In this document: positions 15,645 through 24,641 of the stretch, in pieces
How positions within the stretch are numbered: position 1 is the stretch's first letter
How the letters are laid out: every line of letters begins with the position of its first letter
Origin: Litorivivens sp041624475
Lineage (GTDB): Bacteria > Pseudomonadota > Gammaproteobacteria > Pseudomonadales > Spongiibacteraceae
NCBI RefSeq assembly: GCF_041624475.1
Contig: NZ_JBFJUX010000011.1
Location: forward strand, 1-64,000
Direction of reading: 5' to 3'
Length of the DNA stretch: 64,000 nt
The notes under the pieces: generated by a model
Databases searched by the model: none
What the model saw: only the letters and a program-made list of their open reading frames with translations
What the model was told of the DNA's origin: nothing
Made by a program: the position numbers and the translations under genes

Positions 15645-18600
15645 GTGAGTTTTAACGAAGCCAGGCTGGAAGAGGCCATCATTGCGCTGCTGGGAGAGCA
15701 GGGCTATCCCTATACCCCCGGCGGCACGATTACCCGAAGCCCTCAGGATGTACTGCTTACCGAAGATCTCACCGAGTACCTGCAGACCCGCTACGCCAGC
15801 GACAATATCACCCCCGGTGAAATACAGGCCATTATCAACCGCCTGCAAGCGCTGCCTGCCGCCGACTTGTACGACACCAACAGAGCTGTTCACAAACTGG
15901 TAGCCGATGGTTTTCTGCTCAAGCGGGAGCCTGCAGCGGGCCAAGAGCACCAGAGCCAGAAAGACCTCTACATTCAACTGATCGATTACGCGGGCTTACC
16001 CGAGGCCCGGATACCGCCAGAGGAAGAGCTGGACACGGTGGTGGCTGATCCCGATGCCGGCTACGCCGTGGGTACCCATACCCACAACCGCTACCGGGTG
16101 GTGAACCAGCTGGAAATAGAAGGCCGTGAGAAACGCATTCCCGATGCCATTCTCTACATCAATGGTTTGCCACTGGTGGTGTTTGAATTCAAGAGTGCGG
16201 TTCGGGAAGAGGCGACCATCCATGATGCCTACGTGCAGCTGACAACGCGGTATGCCCGAGATATACCGGAGCTGATGAAGTACAACTCCTTGTGTGTGAT
16301 CAGTGACGGCGTGAACTCCCGGTTGGGCTCACTCTTTGCTCCCTACGACTTCTACTACACCTGGCGTAAGGTCACTGGCGACGAATCCATTGAGCAGGAT
16401 GGCATCAATGCCCTGCACACCATGATCGAGGGGCTGTTCAATCAGGATCGGCTGCGGCAGGTGTTGCGGCACTTTATCTACTTTCCGGATGTGTCCAAGA
16501 AGGAAGAGAAAATCGTCTGCCGCTACCCTCAGTTCTATGCGGCCACGAAGCTGTACCAGAACATTCTGACCCATCGTAAACCGCTAGGGGACGGCAAGGG
16601 CGGTACCTACTTCGGGGCCACTGGCTGCGGCAAGAGTTACACCATGTTGTTCCTGTCCCGCCTGCTGATGAAGAGCCTGGAGCTGGAAAGTCCGACCATT
16701 GTCTTGATCACCGACCGCACCGATCTGGACGACCAGCTCAGCAAGCAGTTCACCAACGCCAAGACCTATATCGGCGATCAGACCGTGATCAGCGTGGAGA
16801 GCCGGGCCCAGTTGCGCGAACTGCTCAAGGGCCGTAACAGTGGCGGTGTGTTCCTGACCACCATCCACAAGTTCACCGAAGATACCGAACTGCTCACCGA
16901 CCGCGACAACGTGATCTGTATCTCCGATGAGGCGCACCGAAGCCAGGTGAATCTGGACCAGAAGGTGAGGGTGACCAGGGACGGCGTGCGCAAGACCTAT
17001 GGCTTCGCCAAGTACCTGCATGACTCCCTGCCCAATGCCACCTACGTGGGTTTTACCGGCACCCCCATCGACGCCACCCTGGATGTCTTTGGTGAGGTGG
17101 TGGACAGCTACACCATGACCGAGTCCGTGAAGGACGAGATCACCGTGCCGATTGTGTATGAGGGCAGGGCAGCCAAGGTGGTACTGGACAACAGCAAGCT
17201 GGAGGAGATCGAGGCCTACTACGACCAGTGCGCCGAGGACGGTGCCAGCGACTACCAGATCGAGGAATCCAAGAAGGCCAGCGCCAATATGATGGCCATC
17301 TTGGGTGACCCCGACAGGATCAAGGCACTCGCGGAAGACTTTGTCGCCCACTATGAAAAGCGCCTTTCGGAAGGCGGCACGATCAAGGGCAAGGCCATGT
17401 TCGTGTGCAGCAAACGGGAGATTGCCTACGATTTCTGGCAACAGGTGATTGCCCTGCGCCCGGCGTGGAATGACGTGCTGACTTGTGAACCCGGAGCATC
17501 ACTCACCGAGCAGGAAAAGAAAGAGATAAAGCCCATGGAGCGGGTCAAAATGATCATGACCCGGGGCAAGGACGACGCCAAGCCCCTGTACGAAATGCTG
17601 GGTACTCAGGAGTACCGCAAGGAACTGGATCGCCAGTTCAAGAACCCCAAATCCAACTTCAAGATCGCCATCGTGGTGGATATGTGGCTCACCGGTTTTG
17701 ATGTGCCTTTTCTGGATACCATCTACATCGACAAACCTATCCAGCGCCACAACCTTATCCAGACCATCTCTCGGGTAAACCGCAAGTTTGAGGGCAAGGA
17801 GAAGGGGCTGGTGGTGGATTACATCGGCATCAAGAAGCAGATGAATCTGGCCTTGGCCCACTACAACAAAGCCGACCAGCAAAACATCGAAGAGATCGAA
17901 CAGTCGGTTATTGTGGTGAAAGACCACCTGGATTTACTCAACAAGGCCTTCCACAAGTTTGATGCGACTCCTTACTTTAGCGGGAGCCCGGTAGAGCAGC
18001 TCAACTGCCTCAATATGGCGGCTGAGTTTGCGCAAATAACCGAAGCCTTTGAGAAGCGTTTTATGGCACTGGTGAAGCGCCTGAAGGCCGCCTACGACAT
18101 CTGCAGTGGTTCAGAGCGGATCAGTCAGCAGGAGCGCGACCAGATCCACTTCTACCTGGCTGTTCGCTCCATCGTGTTCAAACTGACCAAGGGCAATGCC
18201 CCTGATACCGCGCAGATGAACGCCCGGGTGCGGGAGATGATTACCGAAGCCCTGAAAGCCGATGGTGTTGAGGAGATCTTCAAAATGGGCGAGCAGAGTA
18301 CTGGCATCACCGACCTGTTCGATCCGGATTACCTCGCCAAGATCGAGAAGATCAAACTACCCAATACCAAGATCAAGTTATTGCAGCAGCTACTGGCTCG
18401 GGCCATTGAGGAGTTCAAGAAGACCAACAAGACCAAGGGGCTGGATTTCTCCCAGCGGTTTAAGGCGCTGGTTGATGCCTACAACGAGCGTAAGGAAGAC
18501 AATGTACTGGTCAGCGACGTACTGGAGGACTTCTCCTCCGAGATCATGACCTTGATCGACGCCATCCGTATGGAACAACAAGACCTGCCCGAGGGTATCG

Positions 18601-18896
18601 ATACCATTGAGGAAAAGGCTTTCTACGACATCCTCAAAGCTCTCGCCATCAAATATGACTTTACCTACCCGGAGGACAAGCTGGGACCCTTAGCCAAGGC
18701 GGTGAAGGCGGTGGTGGATGACAAGGTGAAGTACACAGATTGGAGCCAGCGAGCCGACATCAAAGCGGAGCTCAAGGTCGACCTGATATTGGTGCTGGCC
18801 GACCATGGCTACCCTCCTGTGGACCGGGATGAGGTGTACAAAGAGATATTCGAGCAGGCGGAGAACTTCAAGAAGTACCAGAGCGCCACATCCTAG
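15645..18896 (+). CDS. hsdR: Type I restriction endonuclease subunit R
   Basis: A 1083-residue motor-nuclease subunit with a GTG start (15645). The N-terminal PD-(D/E)XK nuclease is visible (DAILYINGLPLVVFEFKS, about 167-184). The SF2 motor has Walker A GATGCGKSYT (about 323-332) and DEAH (about 428-431), then QTISRVNR in motif VI and a helical C-terminal domain that contacts the methylase core. It translocates and cleaves DNA unmodified at the HsdS site. It has full length and no disruption. It completes the operon hsdM-hsdS-rhuM/fic-hsdR. Confidence 0.97.
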   Translation: MSFNEARLEEAIIALLGEQGYPYTPGGTITRSPQDVLLTEDLTEYLQTRYASDNITPGEIQAIINRLQALPAADLYDTNRAVHKLVADGFLLKREPAAGQEHQSQKDLYIQLIDYAGLPEARIPPEEELDTVVADPDAGYAVGTHTHNRYRVVNQLEIEGREKRIPDAILYINGLPLVVFEFKSAVREEATIHDAYVQLTTRYARDIPELMKYNSLCVISDGVNSRLGSLFAPYDFYYTWRKVTGDESIEQDGINALHTMIEGLFNQDRLRQVLRHFIYFPDVSKKEEKIVCRYPQFYAATKLYQNILTHRKPLGDGKGGTYFGATGCGKSYTMLFLSRLLMKSLELESPTIVLITDRTDLDDQLSKQFTNAKTYIGDQTVISVESRAQLRELLKGRNSGGVFLTTIHKFTEDTELLTDRDNVICISDEAHRSQVNLDQKVRVTRDGVRKTYGFAKYLHDSLPNATYVGFTGTPIDATLDVFGEVVDSYTMTESVKDEITVPIVYEGRAAKVVLDNSKLEEIEAYYDQCAEDGASDYQIEESKKASANMMAILGDPDRIKALAEDFVAHYEKRLSEGGTIKGKAMFVCSKREIAYDFWQQVIALRPAWNDVLTCEPGASLTEQEKKEIKPMERVKMIMTRGKDDAKPLYEMLGTQEYRKELDRQFKNPKSNFKIAIVVDMWLTGFDVPFLDTIYIDKPIQRHNLIQTISRVNRKFEGKEKGLVVDYIGIKKQMNLALAHYNKADQQNIEEIEQSVIVVKDHLDLLNKAFHKFDATPYFSGSPVEQLNCLNMAAEFAQITEAFEKRFMALVKRLKAAYDICSGSERISQQERDQIHFYLAVRSIVFKLTKGNAPDTAQMNARVREMITEALKADGVEEIFKMGEQSTGITDLFDPDYLAKIEKIKLPNTKIKLLQQLLARAIEEFKKTNKTKGLDFSQRFKALVDAYNERKEDNVLVSDVLEDFSSEIMTLIDAIRMEQQDLPEGIDTIEEKAFYDILKALAIKYDFTYPEDKLGPLAKAVKAVVDDKVKYTDWSQRADIKAELKVDLILVLADHGYPPVDRDEVYKEIFEQAENFKKYQSATS

Positions 18897-18925
18897 CGTC
18901 ACCTATAAAAATATCCTCATCGAAG

Positions 18926-19289
18926 ATGGCTTTTGTCGGGGGCGCCACTACCGGACTTCTCGTTACAGATGAATTTACTAGAGAACAGGTACGCGCAACA
19001 GATGACGTAGATCTGATAGTTCACGCAATAAGTTATGTTGAGTTCGTTGAATTACAATGCCGGCTTACTGAGCGTGGGTTCAAATACCCCTCGGCCAACC
19101 TGGATGATGACATTCCAATCTGCGCCTATGGATGTCAGAGATTATCTGGCGGAGGAGCTCGGAATTTTCTTATCTGAAGAGCGCTTTGAAGATGCGATCA
19201 ACAGCCATGCCCGTGGCGACTCGGAGCGAGTCAGCATTATTTTTGATCGATTATATTTATTAGCAGGAATGGTCCAGCCAAACAGCTAG
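18926..19289 (+). pseudogene. Nucleotidyltransferase (AbiEii-like) remnant with internal deletion
   Basis: Two fragments of one gene in different frames. The first (18926-19130) reads FVGGATTGLLVTDE, then TDDVDLIV and the cysteine segment DDDIPICAY, the N-terminal nucleotidyltransferase core. At about 19130 the reading shifts to another frame giving MDVRDYLAEELGIFLSEERF to the stop at 19289, which matches the C-terminal end of the same kind of protein. The middle 100 or more codons are missing, so the product is inactive. No ribosome site or normal N-terminus is present. It marks the decayed right part of the island. Confidence 0.7.
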
Positions 19290-19333
19290 ACACCTTATTG
19301 CCGAGATAGCTATGGCGGCGTAAGTTTCCAGCG

Positions 19334-20344
19334 CTACTCATTCTGCAACCGCTCCAAAGCCTTATTACCCGCAACCCGCTCCTTGATAAGCTCCAGCGAC
19401 TCCACAAGAATATCCTCTGCCACCTGGTCCAGCCCTGACGACTCTTTCATCAGCATTTCCATAACCGCTTCGACAACCGTTCCCGCCAGTTGCTTGTTGT
19501 CGACGTGGGTCAGGTCGTCGGCAGACTGTTTGAAGATGTTGTAGACGATGTCGCTGATGGTACGTTCCAGCAGTTCCAGTGTGTAGTCGCCGACGAGGGG
19601 TACCTTTTCCAATTTGCCGATATCTTCGCTGGCCTCCATGGCTTCCCGAATACGGTTTTGAAGATAGCTGCGAATTGCGCTGTGATGACGCGCCAGCTGA
19701 TGTTCAAGACCTTGGGTCATTGGGTCGGCCAGCGCTGTGGCAATGGCCTGTTTGCGGGGCAGAATAACTCGCTGGATCAGGTCGCGCATGACTGGTCTGC
19801 CGTGCTGAACCTCGTCTGTCATTCCATCGAGTACGTTAATCACCACGCGGTCGGCTATATGCTCCATCAGTACGTCGTAGTTTGACTGTGCGAAGCGCCC
19901 GGCGCGGGTTTCCCGCAAATTGATGATGCCCAGTGTCTGCAGGCGGTAGAGCATTGAAATAATACGCAGCAGGCGCAGCAGGCGGAACCCGGTTAGGGGA
20001 ATACAGCCGAGTACCTCATACCAGTGAATAAAGGGGTACCAGTACCAGCGCGTGTAGCGGCCCCGGCGGACGGCGACCACCCAGCGCACCAGAAATTCAG
20101 AAATAAATGCCGCGACAAACATCAGGTCATATTGCAGAAAATTGGGGTGAATCTGATCGGCGTAAAACTGATGAAAGCCGGGAGCCAGACTTTGCAGAAC
20201 GCTTGCAAAAGACTCCACAGTAAACAGCCAGTCAAATGTGAGCCAGATCAGGTTGACCATGAGCAGGGCAAGCATGATCAGGTCGACCGCAAACCAGGTG
20301 GCTTCCTGATTGTCGCGCAATTTTTGCCTATTCAAATTCAGCAT
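19334..20344 (-). CDS. Uncharacterised membrane protein with S4-like arginine segment
   Basis: About 336 residues from the ATG at 20344; a TTG at 20380 in frame is an alternative. Two to three N-terminal hydrophobic helices are seen. Then comes an arginine-patterned helix (GFRLLRLLRIISMLYRL) resembling the S4 segment of voltage-sensor domains. A long helical, charged cytoplasmic C-terminus of about 190 residues follows. I recognise no pore signature, so it may be an ion-transporter-like protein without channel function. It is convergent with the island end and is the first apparent core gene on that side. Confidence 0.6.
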   Translation of the reverse strand: MLNLNRQKLRDNQEATWFAVDLIMLALLMVNLIWLTFDWLFTVESFASVLQSLAPGFHQFYADQIHPNFLQYDLMFVAAFISEFLVRWVVAVRRGRYTRWYWYPFIHWYEVLGCIPLTGFRLLRLLRIISMLYRLQTLGIINLRETRAGRFAQSNYDVLMEHIADRVVINVLDGMTDEVQHGRPVMRDLIQRVILPRKQAIATALADPMTQGLEHQLARHHSAIRSYLQNRIREAMEASEDIGKLEKVPLVGDYTLELLERTISDIVYNIFKQSADDLTHVDNKQLAGTVVEAVMEMLMKESSGLDQVAEDILVESLELIKERVAGNKALERLQNE

Positions 20345-20380
20345 AGTGCTGAATCGTACGGGGATGGTTGGAGACGGCAA

Positions 20381-20767
20381 GGGCTGGGTGGAATACTACC
20401 AGAGTGATGCAATGGTCTATCTGCTTGTTTACGCAGGGCAGACTGGGCACAGGTCGCGGTTCCACAGTAAGACTCTGGTGGATTTACTGCATCCAGTGCG
20501 ACAGTGTCTTCGCCTTAAGCGAAATGGTTTGTTCAATTACACACCAGGATTACTTGACCGACTTAGGGTGTGACATTGCCAGATGGGAGTGCATGCGCTG
20601 TTCCATGCCGGTGCGATAAATCACATTTTGTCGCCAGTATGGCTGGTTTTCTGGTGTGGCACTGTTCTTGCTCAATGACTACTCGCAGCAGGCACCTGTT
20701 TTACAAAGGGCCAGCAAACAACAGGTTTATCGCTGCTTGGCGATAGGCGGCAAGTAGTCATAGAGGG
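20381..20767. other. Intergenic region without supported genes
   Basis: About 390 nt between two divergent genes. Short open frames here have no ribosome sites or recognisable products. It presumably carries both promoters; no confident motif was found. Confidence 0.5.
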
Positions 20768-20773
20768 GTGTGT

Positions 20774-22636
20774 ATGAAGTTTTATTGTCTTGTCCTGATA
20801 GCAGCGATGGTTCTGTTGGTCGGGTGTAACGACAGTGGCGGTTCCAGTTCGTCGCCGGCAGCGCCTGCTTCCGAATCGGAACCTTTTGTTGATGAGAACG
20901 ACAATGGCATCAGCGATTTGCGTGAGTTTGAGCTGGTCGAGGCAACCATGGCAGACGTACATGCGGTGCTCGCCGGTGACATGGTAGCTGAGGATGGCGA
21001 GCCTCTGACCTGCGTGGAAATCACACAGATGTATATTGATCGTATCCTGGCCTATAACGATACGCCTCAGGAGAGTGGTGGACTGCCCATTCTGGGGGTG
21101 CTGGCGATTATGCCTAACGCTCTGGATCAGGCGTCAGTTCTGGATGCGCTTTACGAGCGCGATCGTGGAATTGGCAATCGCTTTCTGCATTGTATGCCGG
21201 TGCTTTTGAAGGATAATTACGACACCTTTGATTACCCCACCACCCAGGGCTCTTACTCTATGCTCGGGCATCAGGCCGGTGTTGACGCGCATTCGGTAGA
21301 TGGCTTGCGTCAGGCGGGCGCCGTCATTCTCGGCAAGGCCAATCAGGATGAATTTGCTTATTTCACTATGGGTTTTTCCGCTAGGGCCATTCAGGTACGC
21401 AATCCCTACAATACGGCCGAAAGTCCGGCGGGTTCATCATCGGGTACCGGGGCCTCAATCGCGGCGAATTTTGCGCTGGGGGGAACCGGGTCCGATACCT
21501 GTCAGTCCATTCGTCACCCGTCTTCAGTCAACGGTCTGGTGGGTATTCGACCGAGTCTCGGGGTGATTTCCCAGCATGGGATTTACCCGCTGTCGCACGA
21601 ACGCGACACCGGCGGCCCGATGACACGCACCGTGGAAGATGCCGCGCTGATGCTCAGTGCGATGGCAACCTTTGACGCGCGCGACCCGAAAGCCGCCTGG
21701 TTTCCTGCCAATGAACGTCCAGGAGACTACACCCAATTCTTGGACAGGGAGCAGTACGGTGTGGCTGGGCGAAATATAGGGGTACTTAGAAATCTTGGTG
21801 GCAGCACCTCGGTGACTGGTACCGGGGCTCAAGGTGAACTGATTGATGCGGCAATTGAACAGCTCAAAGCCATGGGCGCAAACATCTACGATGTCTACCT
21901 GCCGGATTTCGCGAATCTGGGCGCGGGCTCACGACACTATGATATGAATCAGTATTTTGCCGGGTTTGAAGCTGAAGGGGGCTCCAGTCCGCGTCGGTGT
22001 GTCTCCAGCCTTCGGGCGACAGAAACCCACGACCGTGACGATTGCGCGGGTATCGACGGTATTGTCGAATCCGGTCGGATAGGACCGAGAACCGCAGGCT
22101 TGGTTGCATTGACCGCTCTTGATAGTGCAGATCTCGCGCCTTCGGAATCGCAATTACAAGCAATTCGCGATATGCGGGCCTACGTGACTGGCGTCATGGA
22201 TGCAATCACCGATGACAACGGCGATCTGGTGCGCGACGAGTTTGGCGAAACCATCAGTGTAGATGCGTTGATCCTGTCACCCGGGCCGACCGGCGGCCGT
22301 ACCTGCGATTTTGGGTCCACCACCCAGATGGGGTCGATCGTTGTGCCGGTAGGCTTTGATGAATCTGTTGGTGTGCCCCGAGGGATGGAGATTTTTGTCC
22401 GTCAGTTTGATGAAGGCACCGGCATTGGCATCGCCTACGATTTCGAGCAGGCGACTCTGCATCGCAAACCGCCGGTAATCAGCCCCGCGCCCGGCGGCGA
22501 GAATGGCACCATTGCCCAATTCAACGCGCGCCAGCGCGCCGCAATCGCCACCTATGCCGAGCAAGCGCCCGAGAATATCGATCCAGCGCACTACATCGAG
22601 GTGCTGGAGGCGCTGGCCGGCCCTACCGGTGACTGA
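20774..22636 (+). CDS. Exported amidase-signature lipoprotein
   Basis: About 620 residues from the ATG at 20774 (GAGGGG ribosome site). A lipoprotein signal (LVLIAAMVLLVGC) is followed by a Ser-rich linker and an acidic DENDNGISDLREF segment resembling calcium-binding repeats. The amidase-signature domain shows the catalytic Lys in LLKDNYD, GSSSGTGASIAANFALGG and the nucleophile region SDTCQSIRHPSS. The usual GGS before IR is replaced by CQS, a deviation at the active site. It is predicted to hydrolyse amides at the cell surface or in the periplasm; the substrate is unknown. Confidence 0.88.
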   Translation: MKFYCLVLIAAMVLLVGCNDSGGSSSSPAAPASESEPFVDENDNGISDLREFELVEATMADVHAVLAGDMVAEDGEPLTCVEITQMYIDRILAYNDTPQESGGLPILGVLAIMPNALDQASVLDALYERDRGIGNRFLHCMPVLLKDNYDTFDYPTTQGSYSMLGHQAGVDAHSVDGLRQAGAVILGKANQDEFAYFTMGFSARAIQVRNPYNTAESPAGSSSGTGASIAANFALGGTGSDTCQSIRHPSSVNGLVGIRPSLGVISQHGIYPLSHERDTGGPMTRTVEDAALMLSAMATFDARDPKAAWFPANERPGDYTQFLDREQYGVAGRNIGVLRNLGGSTSVTGTGAQGELIDAAIEQLKAMGANIYDVYLPDFANLGAGSRHYDMNQYFAGFEAEGGSSPRRCVSSLRATETHDRDDCAGIDGIVESGRIGPRTAGLVALTALDSADLAPSESQLQAIRDMRAYVTGVMDAITDDNGDLVRDEFGETISVDALILSPGPTGGRTCDFGSTTQMGSIVVPVGFDESVGVPRGMEIFVRQFDEGTGIGIAYDFEQATLHRKPPVISPAPGGENGTIAQFNARQRAAIATYAEQAPENIDPAHYIEVLEALAGPTGD

Positions 22637-22757
22637 GCCCGGCACCTGACGGTGAAGCTTCGTCGCTGGCCGGCGGCGGGGTTTCACCAAAGTGGGTGAG
22701 GAAATAACCCGCAAATACTGCCATGCTGTCCCGGTGACAATAAATACAGGGGCAGAC

Positions 22758-23798
22758 ATGAAGCTCGGGCTTTTTATCGACTACGCGGCGTCAAAAATCA
22801 CTATTCCCCTCAGCTTGGTTCAACGAGCAGAAGCGCTGGGCTTTGACTCGGTTTGGACGGCGGAAGCCTACGGCACCGATGCGATTACCCCTTTAGCCTA
22901 TATCGCTGCCCATACCTCGCGGATACGGCTTGCTACGGGGATTGCGCAGGTATCTGCGCGAGCGCCGACGATGACGGCCATGCAATTTGGCACACTGGAG
23001 CAACTGGCCGGGGAGGGCCGGGTAATCGCAGGCCTGGGCTTGTCCGGGCCTCAGGTTGTCGAAGGCTGGCATGGCCAGAGCTGGGCCCAACCCTATGATC
23101 GTATGAAGGACACGGTTGCCATTATGCGGCAGGTTTTTCGTCGCGAGGGCCCTGTCAGCTATCAGGGGAAAGCCCTGTCATTACCACTGCCTGAAGATGA
23201 GAGCACCGGGCAGGGCAAGCCTCTGAAACCCATTGCGAAAATGAATCCCGATATACCAATCTGGTTGGGCACCGGCAGCCAGAGTATGGTGACGCTCACC
23301 GCGGAAATTGCAGACGGCTGGATTCCCATGGGCTTCTGTCCGGGCATGATGGATGTTTACCGCCCCTGGCTTGACGAGGGCTTTCGACGGGCTGGTGGTG
23401 GAAAATCTTTGGCTGATTTTGAGATTCAAGGGCAAGTGCAGGTCGAAATCACTGACGATGTGCAGGCAGCTATCGACGCGCGCAAGCCTCAGGCGGCGCT
23501 TTATATTGGTGGTATGGGAAACGCGAAAAACAACTTTCATCGCGATCAGATGATCCGGCGCGGCTACCCTGAAGCAGCGGAAAGGATCCTGACACTATTC
23601 ACAGAGGGGCGGCGCGATGAGGCGATAGCGGCAGTGCCGGATGAGTATATTGATGAGGGTGGCCTGTTCGGCGATGAAAAGCGCATAGCCGAACGTTTCG
23701 AACGTTGGCTGAATTGCGGCGCAACCGGGCTGACCTTGCACACGTCCTCACTTGCAGCATTGGAATTGATTGCTTCATTGAACAAACAGCAGAATTGA
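22758..23798 (+). CDS. LLM-class F420-dependent-type oxidoreductase
   Basis: About 346 residues from the ATG at 22758; an in-frame start 66 nt upstream adds residues unlike the family. Luciferase-like TIM barrel: MKLGLFIDYAA, FDSVWTAEAYGTDAITPLAYI, VIAGLGLSGPQVVEGWHG and IPIWLGTGSQSM are typical of the F420-dependent branch, although F420 use in this organism is unproven and FMN is possible. It is first in a four-gene cluster with enoyl-CoA hydratase, a second LLM enzyme and an SDR, suggesting breakdown of an alkyl or steroid-like substrate. Confidence 0.85.
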   Translation: MKLGLFIDYAASKITIPLSLVQRAEALGFDSVWTAEAYGTDAITPLAYIAAHTSRIRLATGIAQVSARAPTMTAMQFGTLEQLAGEGRVIAGLGLSGPQVVEGWHGQSWAQPYDRMKDTVAIMRQVFRREGPVSYQGKALSLPLPEDESTGQGKPLKPIAKMNPDIPIWLGTGSQSMVTLTAEIADGWIPMGFCPGMMDVYRPWLDEGFRRAGGGKSLADFEIQGQVQVEITDDVQAAIDARKPQAALYIGGMGNAKNNFHRDQMIRRGYPEAAERILTLFTEGRRDEAIAAVPDEYIDEGGLFGDEKRIAERFERWLNCGATGLTLHTSSLAALELIASLNKQQN

Positions 23799-23807
23799 GG
23801 CGCAAAG

Positions 23808-24641
23808 ATGACCGAAAGTAATGAGTTGATTATTGATCGCCCCGAAGAGGGTGTGCTCCGGCTTACGCTTAACAGGCCTGAAAAGCGCAATGCCATCAGC
23901 AACGCCCTGCGCGCTGAGCTTATTGCGGCGCTGCAGTCCGCCGATGGCGATGACAGTGTGCGGGTGAGCATTATTCGGGGCGCCGGTAAGTGTTTTTCGT
24001 CGGGCTATGACCTGAAAAGTGACCTCGCCGCAGAGCAGCCTTACTTTACCGCCAATGTGGGTATGCAGTGGGCGCGCCACGTGACCGAGGGGTGGATGGG
24101 ACTGTGGGATCTGGCTAAACCGGTTATCGCACAGATTCACGGCTACGCTATGGCCGGTGGACTGGAGCTGGCCGGTGCCTGTGATTTGATCTATGCCGCG
24201 GAGGATGCGCGCCTGTCACACCCGGTCTTACAGTTCGCCGGGTTGCCGGATTTCGCTTGGTTTCCCGCGTTTATGTCGCCTCGCCACGCGATGGAACTGC
24301 ACATTGCCGGCCGCGAATTTTGTGGTGAAGAAGCGGTTCATGCAGGGTTGTTGAATCAAGTGTTTCCGGCACAAAATCTCGACGACGAGGTGCTGGCTGT
24401 CGCTCGTCGAATTGCCAGCGCGCCGCCGCAGGTGGTCGCGGTCAACAAGCGCTATGTGCACGCGGCGATGGAGGCGCGGGGCACCCGCTCCATGCTGCGT
24501 ATTGCCGGCGACTTGCAGGCGGGCCCGCATATGCAGGTATTGATGGGTGGCAGTATGAGCGCGGAGTCGCTTTCGGCATCGATCAAAGCCTCGACAGCCG
24601 GCGGCTCCGAAACAAACTCTTCTGATAAGGACGCTACATGA
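23808..24641 (+). CDS. Enoyl-CoA hydratase/isomerase (crotonase) family protein
   Basis: A 277-residue crotonase. The oxyanion-hole segments GAGKCFSSGYDLKSD and GYAMAGGLELAGACDLIYAA are intact, and the C-terminal helical region is normal. It acts on acyl-CoA thioesters. The two usual catalytic glutamates of true hydratases are not clearly placed (ELAGACD, SHPVLQFAGLPD), so it may be an isomerase, hydrolase or decarboxylase of the superfamily. It begins 9 nt after the LLM gene and overlaps the next by 4 nt: one operon. Confidence 0.88.
   Translation: MTESNELIIDRPEEGVLRLTLNRPEKRNAISNALRAELIAALQSADGDDSVRVSIIRGAGKCFSSGYDLKSDLAAEQPYFTANVGMQWARHVTEGWMGLWDLAKPVIAQIHGYAMAGGLELAGACDLIYAAEDARLSHPVLQFAGLPDFAWFPAFMSPRHAMELHIAGREFCGEEAVHAGLLNQVFPAQNLDDEVLAVARRIASAPPQVVAVNKRYVHAAMEARGTRSMLRIAGDLQAGPHMQVLMGGSMSAESLSASIKASTAGGSETNSSDKDAT

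Noticed and set aside
16584..17441. 285-codon minus-strand frame opposite hsdR
   Set aside because: Antisense shadow; His/Gly/Val-rich translation typical of reverse coding.
19075..19100. GGTTCAAAT stretch resembling the T-arm of tRNA-Pro, as a possible right attachment site
   Set aside because: Only about nine bases match and they lie inside the coding frame of the nucleotidyltransferase remnant; the rest of the tRNA end is absent.
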